Of a stretch of DNA of 64,000 bases, positions 39,000-49,222 are shown piece after piece. Every line of letters starts with the position of its first letter. Position 1 is the first letter of the stretch. This stretch comes from Pardosa pseudoannulata. Its lineage: Eukaryota; Arthropoda; Arachnida; Araneae; Lycosidae. The position numbers and the translations under genes were made by a program. The notes under the pieces were generated by a model. The model was not told the DNA's origin, searched no databases, and saw only the letters and a list, made by a program, of their open reading frames with translations. The DNA is taken from positions 189,378,957 to 189,442,956 of the forward strand of contig CM063508.1 of the NCBI GenBank assembly GCA_032207245.1. Reading direction: 5' to 3'.

Positions 39000-40934
39000 T
39001 GTACATATATATGTTAACTTTTTTATTATTATAAAAATATATTTTATATTTATATTATTTTAATACATTTTTATGTAATCCTACTGTATTATACTAATAT
39101 AGCAAAATATGAAAAAAAATAGTATCTTACCTGGAGTCATCCACCAGGTCGTCATCCAGGTACAGCTGAAAAATAAATTATATTATTGCAGATACAGTTT
39201 AAAGTAAGTCTCTAGGACTTCTAAATGAAACACATAACTTATTTTAAAATTTAGAAAATATTATTTCTATAATAACAATATTTTAATAAACAAAATTCAA
39301 AAATTATCTGAAAAATCTCGCATATTTTAAAATTAAGATTCAAATTCTATTAAATGTTAAGATAAATTTTTAAGATCTCCTTGTTAGCAAATATTTTGAA
39401 AGTTTGGAAATGGTACAGTGCTACTTTTCAGTACCAAATTAAAAAATTTTGGGAAAAAAATTTACACATTTTAAAATTATGATTTAAATGCTATGAAATG
39501 TTAAAATAAATTTTTTGATCTGGATGGCAAACATTTAAAAAATTTGGGAAGAATACAGCACAACTTTCCAGTACCACTGTTGTCATGGGTGTATATAAGC
39601 ATTCGGATAACTTATGACAGCTTGGATAGTAAAAAATATGTACATCATGCACAAATAAATAAATCCCTTTAAAAAATTTGTTCGAAATAGTATAAATGTT
39701 GAAAAAAATTTTCTAATTTTTTAGCAAGCTTCCTGCACTTTTATTTTCACAAGTTCTTTTGTCATTTTTTTGGGTTTAGTAACTTAAAAATATTTTTCGT
39801 TGATAGAATGAATAATTACTTTATAGGAAATATTTTGTCTGAATTTTCAAGAAAAGTCCAGACCTATCTAAATTTAATCGAGTTTCAATACTCTTAATGT
39901 GAAATCGAAACTTTAAACAGATTTTTAAAAATAAATCTGAGAAATCTTCCTTGTACATTTTGAAGCAATCTGTAAATACTTATGTAGAAACAGTTTAAAA
40001 ATAAAAAACTAATTTGGTTTTTAGAATAGTTTAATGTAATTAATTAATTTATACTTCTACTGATGTGTATACAACATTTCAGAATTTTTTTTGTGTTCAT
40101 TTATCAAAGTACTTTGTAATGTCAACCATTACGACTCTCTTACAACAATTCTCTCTAAAGATACATCTATTAGAAAAAAAGGCTGCATTTTCTTTAGTTT
40201 CCATTAATTGTTTTTAATTTTTTACCAATGACGATGTTAATTATGAATTCTTTCAGAGTCAGTGATGTGAATGTTACATCACGCCTACTGGCTAGTTGTA
40301 CATGAACTATATAAAAGCATGAGCAACTGTAAGTTCTGATGTTAGTTCATTATTTTGATCAGACTGATATTAGTAAAGATTAAAGCTTTACTTTAATATG
40401 CTATTCAAGCTTAATAATGTTTTTAAGTTGTTCTGTTTATCTGTGCCAGTTCACCTGTTAGCAAGACATACTACCATTCTTATGTAATAAAATTTGTTGC
40501 AAATGTACTAAATGTGACAAAAAAAATTTTAAACAAATTGAAAAAACGATATTTTGCAAAAATAAGGGCACTCTTAGAAAGGGGTTCCCACTGTTTTTCT
40601 AGAACATAAGTTAAGGACTTTTTAAGGACTTTCTAAGGACCTAAGTAATATTTTATAAGGACCTATTTGAAATACACGGCATAACCACATAAACCCCATT
40701 TCCTGACGAACCTATTTTAATGATTATGAACCACACAAGGCATGTTCCTACAATATTTCATAATTAAGTTTTTAAAATTACCTAAAAATTAGTAATAAGA
40801 TATATCTATTTGACAAAAACTAATTTTTAAAAATGTACTTCTAAAGCTTTTTGAGTGATCAAACTAGAAATAAATTGTGAATAAAATACAATATTATAAA
40901 AAGTACTTTCTGAGGGTTTCAAAATGAGTCTGAT

Positions 40935-40994
<60 letters not shown>

Positions 40995-42936
40995 ATATGT
41001 ATACTGACTGATTATACCCAACGTTGCCTGGGAAAGAAGAAAGTTTTAGACTTTTCAAAGACATTGAATACAAGGAAAATGAAACTTCCATAAGTAACTG
41101 AAATATCTACTAACTCCCCATCCTTCGTTTAATTAAAATCTGCAGGACTGTTAGCTATTACGAAAGGGCAGCTGACTTCATACTTTAAACCTTTTAAGTA
41201 TGTGAAAGATTATTTATTGGTCAAATAATAAGTAACTAAGAAAAAACTGTCTCATAAGAAAACTGATAGGAAATCACGTGACGACAGTGGATCGCATTGA
41301 TGGAGAAACTGATCGCATTCCTATTTAAAAATTAAGGAGCTTTTAAGGACCTTTGACTAAAATTAAATAGCTTTAAAGGCCCTTAAAAATGAAAGCTAAA
41401 ATTAAGGAGTTCTTAAGGACTTTTAAGGACTGTGGGAACCCTATTAGAGGTTTAAAATTCAGTAAAAGTTTTAGAAGACAATGGTGTTGGAATTTCAATT
41501 TTTAACAATTTGAATTTTGAATGATAATTTTATAATGAGACTCAAAATGTTACAAAATGCAATACAGAAGAATAGATTAGGAAAGAATTTATTTCATTTG
41601 GTCCAAATATGCCATTTCTAGGTATCTTTTAAATTTGTTGAATCACTCAACAAAATTGTTAAGAGTTGTTAGTAAGAAATAAAAAGAAATGTTTACATAC
41701 TGGCATGAAGCCCTGTTGGTATACCTGGGCCAGGATGTCTGGGGTGACTACCCCACCCTGAGAGCTGAAAAATAAAAATAAGTGAACTTAAAAAAAAAAT
41801 TATTTTTATTTCACAAGAAACTCACCCAAAAAACACCAAAGTGTTATTTCTTGAATTGATATAAATTAAATTTAAATAATAAAACATTTCCTTGAAATTT
41901 GTGTTATTTTTGAAAATGCATCTTTCACTTCACTATTTGACTTGGTATCGTTAAACACTTTCACAAAATTTTTTTTTTTTTTAAATACAGTTTCTTTTAA
42001 TCAGTAGATTATTCCAATATCTGAAGTATTAGTGTTCCAAATTAGATTCGATAATCAAGGTTCTAGAGGAGTGTAGATCTGTGCATGTATACATATATCT
42101 ATGTAAGGAAAAATTAAATCTGTATACAAATGAAGAGATTTTATATAAAAACCTGAAGATGACCCCTTAAGGTATCCATCTACGTTGAAAACGTCATTTT
42201 TGCCAAAAATCATAATTTTTTTTATTTCTCTGTTGTAAAATTTCAACTTTTAGGCTTCTAAATCTGTTTTTGTTTTGTCTCTACGGCATTTTAAAGAAAA
42301 GTGACAGCTGTTTAAACATCAGTGACAGCTGTCAAAACAAAACGGAAGTAGTGCCTATGGAACCGGAAGTTGTAAATTTAAAGCCTTTCAAAAGGAGCAT
42401 TTTTTGGACAAAACTTTTTAAATTTTCATGAAAATTTATTTAAACACTTTTCCTAGTATTTTTAATAATTAGCAACTTGGCAATTAGAAAATTTTGAAGC
42501 AAGAAAGTGTGGGGAATTTTAAACATGAATTTTAATTTTTTAGTAGTTAAAAATTGCTTTCATAAACTTCAAATGTATTTTTCTCAGAACGGTATTCTTA
42601 ATAAAATGTTGAAACTTGAAATGTGATTTCTCAAAAAGTTCTTAAAATATTTTGTTGAAAATTATTATGGCGGCTTTTGATAGTATTTATTAGTAAATGA
42701 CCTAAAAGCTTTAAATTTTGATAAATTTTAATGATGTTACACTCATAGTTAGATATATAAAGGTAATAAAAATTTGTTAAAAATTCAATGTGTATGATTT
42801 TAAACAGCGAAAATTTTTTATCAAATGTAAATTAAGCAAAGATTTTAGGGGATTCAATAGTCCACTGTATAAGAAATGTCTCTTCAAAAAACATTGAAAT
42901 CATTTAATTTATTAAAAAATTAGATCTTTTAAAAAA

Positions 42937-42977
<41 letters not shown>

Positions 42978-45900
42978 GAATTTTCTTTATTTACTAAAAA
43001 TTTTATAAAAACTTCTCCATGCATAAATTTTTTAAGTGCAATTCTCTATTATAATATAAAAAAATAAATCTAAAAATGTAAAAACATGAAGTAGTTTCTA
43101 TGTTTAAAGAAAAAAGTTCTCTGTATTTTCCAATCTTGATTAAAAAATGGATGATTCATATTATAACCTCTAATAGGTAGAATCGGCTGAGAAATTTTAT
43201 ATAACTGATAGTTGGTTCAAAGGTTGCATAACTACACTTTCTGAGGAGAAATATTCATATCAACAAAATATAAAGCAATATTTTTTTTTAAAAAAAGCAG
43301 TTATTGCATTTAAAAAAAAATGTATTTATAACATTAAATTTGAAAAAAAAAAGTTTTAAAAAATCTCATTCTTAAACTGTTTAAACATAAATATAAAAAA
43401 AATAGAAACTAGGAATGCCTTCTGATACTGTTAGTAAAATAATACATCGATTTTAAGAAGTTAAAAGAAAAGTGTTCATCTGCTTTTGTCTTAGCATATT
43501 GCTGAAGAAAATTAATGAAAAACACCTAAACGCTGTAAATGTAACACTTGATGATGCAAGTGACTGTAATTGAAAAATATAACTTTTCTGACAGGAAATG
43601 GCCCCAAAGGGATTCGTGTTAGTATCAAGATTTTGTTACAATGACAAATACCAAATCAATAAAAAATCGAGTCTCAAGTAAAGCCAAAATCACTTCAATC
43701 TATAATCAGTAGAATACTTTAGAACTATTTTTTGAAGGAGGCACTGTATGAAAAGGACAATGGTCAATTTGATGGACAAAGCCTCTAATCAACTGCCTCT
43801 TATTTAGCAAATTCTTAGAAACACAAAGAGTAGATAAATAAAATGCATTGAAAGTCAAATTTTGGAAGCAGTCGACAGTAATGGCACAGATGCAATAACA
43901 AGGCAGATGTTCTCAACTCCAGTGAAGTGACCCTCTCCTCTTTTACATTTACAAGTTCTAAACTGACTGGAACCCGACTGAGGTGGTTGATAGTACTGAT
44001 GAAGTAAGTCTTTGACCAACTGGGAATATTCAGATACTTACGCCGTGGCCTTCTTCAGCTCCTCAACCATGAGGTCTACACCTCGCCTGAAGTAGCCACT
44101 TACAGCCTCTTCCATGCCAGCTGTACCTGAGTTTAAAAAAAAAAAAAAAAATTATAATCATGACACAAAATTATCTGAAAAGTAAGAGCTACTACTAATT
44201 TAAAATAGAAATTTTATTATGATTAATTATCAGGAAGACAAACATTCAATTTCTTAATATTCATTCATAAATTTAAATATTAACATTTTAAAGATAATTG
44301 TTTCTCAACATATTTGATCTAAAATGTATATTATTCAAAAGTTTCAGAAAGTTAAACGAATTTATCAGATGAAACAAAAACAATATTTGTATATTTTCTT
44401 GTTACATTTCATTCATATCACATATCTAAGACAATAGGTATAGTATGTGAAAATATGCACCTGCATTTTTTTTTAGTAACATTTGGCCCAATCATATTTC
44501 AAGGCACCATTACAACCTGTTTATATACAATTGTAATATCAACTGATATACACTGCATCATTGCACTGCTGATCTGAACAGAAATAAAAGCAATTTTTAC
44601 TGCATACACTTTTATTATTAAGGTTAAAGTTTTTTTAGACTAATTAACTGCTAGGCTAAGAATAATTTAGCAATTAAAGTGTTTTGAATAAAACCCTGAA
44701 TAACAAAAAAAAAATAGTATTTCGAGCAATTTCAATTATTTAAACAGAAATTAAGAAAATAAAATAAGCACTAAATGTTTTTTTAAAAAAATTCATAACT
44801 TATGTTAAAAAGAAACTTACAAAGAAAATGAAGCAAAATAAGGAAGCATTACTCTCAATAATTGTTCTAAATAAATTTAGATTTTCAAAAAACTAATAAA
44901 AAAAAACTATCTAAATTGCATACATTTTTCACACAATTTTAAGGCTTACACTGTACAATATAGACACTCAAATCTGATATACTTCAGAAACGGGACTTCT
45001 GCTTTGAAACATATGTAGAATCTAAAAATGTTTCATATTTTATAATCTTTAAAATCGGGTTGGCCTTCGTTATTAGCGATAATTTGCTGCTAAAAAGTTC
45101 CGAATTCTGCAAAGATTTGCACAATGCATAAAAAAATTTAGTTCGATTTGTGGTTTTAAAAAATGAGTAAAAAATTTCTAATCGGAAAAATGCCTTAGAA
45201 AATAAGATTTTTATCGGCTAGTTGACGTTAAAATGTCGTAAACCTGATTTTAAAGGGAATTGTCAAAAATTATGATTTTTCATTAATGAAGCTAATGAAA
45301 AATCCCCAAATTTTAACTTTAACGCATGCCAGTTGTTCACCACTTCCTGATGGTGACCTCGAACGATGGTTCACGGGTCGCATCCCAACGCTGGGCCACT
45401 AAATGAGCCAAATGTAGCCTCCACACTATGGCCAGTTGTTCACCACTTCCTGATGGTGGCCTCGAACGATGGTTCACGGGTCGTATCCACACGCTGGGCC
45501 ACTCAATGAGATGAGCACATTGATTCGTCCATAGTGTCTACTGCGCACTTTAGTTGCGCATCTGGCTGCCTTTGATCTTTGGAGAAAAACCGCCTCCGAA
45601 GCCATCGTCCGCCAAGGCTATTTTATCGTCTGCCACCATTAGCCACGGCAAGCCAAAGCCCCTCCAGACGGTGGTGATGGCTTGCAGTGGACCATAGTGT
45701 GGAGGCGCCTAAACATGTGGGTTCGTCCATAGGGTCTACTGCGCACTTTAGTTTCGCATCTGGCTACCTTTGATCTTTGGAGAAAAACCGCCTCCGAAGC
45801 CATCGTCCGCCAAGGCTAATTTATCGTCTGCCGCCATCGGCCACGATAAGCCAAAGCTCCTCCAGACGGTGGTGATGGCTTGCAGTGTGTGGAGGGGCCT

Positions 45901-47262
45901 TTAAACATTCAAAATTTCCTAGTCATGGGAGCTAGTCAGCTACAGTAGACCTTCAAAGGTGATTATCTCTACTATATATTTAATTTTTAAAGCAGATGAA
46001 AGTTTAATTTTTTTTTTTTTTTTAATTTTCAAAAATAGACTTTTACCGAACATTCTTTTCAAAATTTCTTAAAAAACCTGGCTTTTTTTTATAATTTTCT
46101 GAATAGACCCACATAAATTTTAAGATGAGAATGATTCCTAAAGGAATCATACTGCTTACCTGTCTCCACGGTAAGGCCGTTTTCTTGAAATTTCCTTACA
46201 ATGTGGTATTTAAGGAGATTAATATATCCCTGCAAAAAATAGAGATGGGATTATTCATCAATTGAACACTTTCAAGACTGACAACAGCTAAAATATACAA
46301 TAGAACCTCGACCATTAAAAATATAAACATCTGAAAAACTGAATTTGTACTATAACTCATAACATACTATCTCAACATACTAATCTCAAGCATCGTTTAC
46401 TTTGATCCACATTATCGATGGGCAAAAAACTATTACTAATATATAGTAAAATATGGCAGTCTATTACATGTTTAGATAGATTTAGTTTCAAATTAAAATC
46501 GAATTTTTGAGATGGGGAAATTCGACTTAGAACTGAGGTACAAAAAGGAATGGCACACATAACAAATTGGATAATAAATAGAGTTGTGAGCAGTGGAGAA
46601 AACCGGGTTTTTTGAGAAGAGAATTTTGAAAATTTCCAAAACATAGGAATTTTGAAGTCGCCAATTCACTGAGATACAATGAGAACAACAATTTTTTTCA
46701 GTCTTTGTTGTAGACCTGAAAAGTGGATATTTTCACAAAATTAAACTATTATATGAAAAAAAATTTGAATAATTGGGATTAGCTGACTATTTGGCAAGGT
46801 ATCTTTTTTAGCATGAAAGTAGGAGTCTATTTTTCCTTTGAGAATTATCCAATATTTTTATTATTACTTAAGTATGAGGCAATAATTTATAGTGTCACAA
46901 AACCCATAAATCATTAATTTTCTTGGATAACATCTCTCTCACTCTTTCTCTCTGTATATATATACAAAATGCAGCAATGTCATTTGATGAAATATGCATT
47001 ACAAAAAATAAATAAATAATAATAATAATAATAAATAAACTTATTTTAAATTTAAAGATATTTATTTTTATATTATTAAAGGAGGAGAAAAAGTTTAGCA
47101 TAAAGCAATTTACATAATAAATAATGATCAAAAATAATGTATATAATTAATAAATTAGCAATTAAAATGGAAGCAACCTGTTATGTGTTTGATAAGACTA
47201 ACAGAGTCATTAATCACATAAGTACTACTATAAAAGCATTAAATGCTCATTGCTATTATTTC

Positions 47263-47308
<46 letters not shown>

Positions 47309-49164
47309 AAAAGTAAAAAAAAATCTCTTAGAAATAATGTGTTAGTTCTTAAATAGCCACTGTTGAAAAAATAAATGTAAACTTTGTTAAAATGATTTCT
47401 TCCCAAAGTTCCCAAAATTCCGGGGCCGAATGATGGCCGATTGTTTAGGGTGCTGGCCTTCGGTATCGGAGTTCAAAGAGATTGATTTCTGCTATCCATT
47501 TCCATTTCAAATGGAATTCTTACTTCAAAATTAAGTCCAACCAAAAATATTCACATTTGTAATAATAGGGGGTAAAGTTTAAGTGCACATAAAGAACGAT
47601 AATTGTAATAATTATACATTTTTTTATACATGTAGAGAAACAGATAGCTACTTTTCACTATCAAGAAACGAAAACACTCGAAATATTCAAAGTTAAAAAA
47701 TAAATTACAATAATTCAAACGGTACTTCGGATGTGTTTTCTTTTCGAATAACCTCGGTAATATTACATATAGAACAATAAATTACCAGTTTTAATTATAT
47801 CAGTTTCGATAAACCTTAAAATGCTTGATAAAAGTTAGTTTTAAATATTTAGTAAAATAACAGAAAATTTTATAAAACGTTAAGACCTATTTCAGCTTTT
47901 CAATTATTGCAAGATATAAAATGTCTTTATTACAATGAAATATTTTGCTAGGTCGGGGATATAAGTAGTGTCTTACAATGACATATGGAGAACATTTAAT
48001 ACATCACATATTTTGATTTTACAAAACTACCAGAAAAATTTTACATTTGGGACAGTAAGGTGTATTACCAATGCTTATTATGCAGTGGGCTTCACCCAAG
48101 GCAAAATTAATATCCCCTCTATAATAATAGCCTAAGTTGTCTGTCCGCGAATTTATGAAGCGGTTGTACCTGGAATGGATACAGGCATCCATATTGGATT
48201 TTTTATGAATTAGGGTTAGCAAAATTCAAAGTGAGTTCGAAATCCACCTCATCCCCCCAATAGTTTCTCATGGTTAGACAACGATAAGTGACTTGATTAT
48301 TAGTGTGTTTAAAACACAGTAAAAGCTTAAAAAATAAGAAAAATAGCATTTAGAAAAAAACACACACAAGTTTTAAAGGGAAGAGCTAAAACTCATGTAA
48401 CTGCATCATCCTCGTATTTTCTTTATTATTTTCTCTTTTATTGGCAAAGCCCAAGGTATTTTTTATTGAAATTTTTATAAGTCATTTTAAATTTTCGAAA
48501 CAATCTTACTCTTGCAGAAAAAATTTCTGAAAACTTTTAAAAATTAAATAGGTAGATATTCATGATTAATGATATGCCTTAACAAAAATTATTAATGAAA
48601 CTCATTATGTTTTTGTAAGCCTGCGAGCAATGCGTCATCAAAATTTTTAAATTTTTAAAAACACTTCCATCTTGTATCACAAGCACGTTCTTCAAAAAAA
48701 TTTATTATTTCAGAGAGAAAAAAAGTTAAGTTTAGAAATATAGTTAAATAACTATAGAGAACAAATGCTGAAAGTTTTATGTATTTTAAATAATCATTAT
48801 AATAAAAGTTATGCCAAGTCGAAATACAACGAAAGTTCTAACTAAAGGTCACTTAAGAGACGAGGTTTGGAAACGTTTTAAAATTCATTTGCTTGGATGA
48901 TTCAACAAAATTTTAAGGATTTTAAGTTGTTTTTAAAAAAAAACAAATGTCGTCAGAAACCCGTAGATCATTTATAGATTACCATACAATAGGAAAATAT
49001 ATTAGGAGAATTGGCAGTTTAATACAAATCATTCAACATTTTTTGGTAGTTAAACCTTTTATGAAACATTGAAAACATTAAAAGATAAACTTTAAAACAT
49101 AAAAGACACTATAAGATCCCTATAAGAAATAACCTGACCACATAAAACTTTTAGTCTTAGAAAT

Positions 49165-49222
<58 letters not shown>

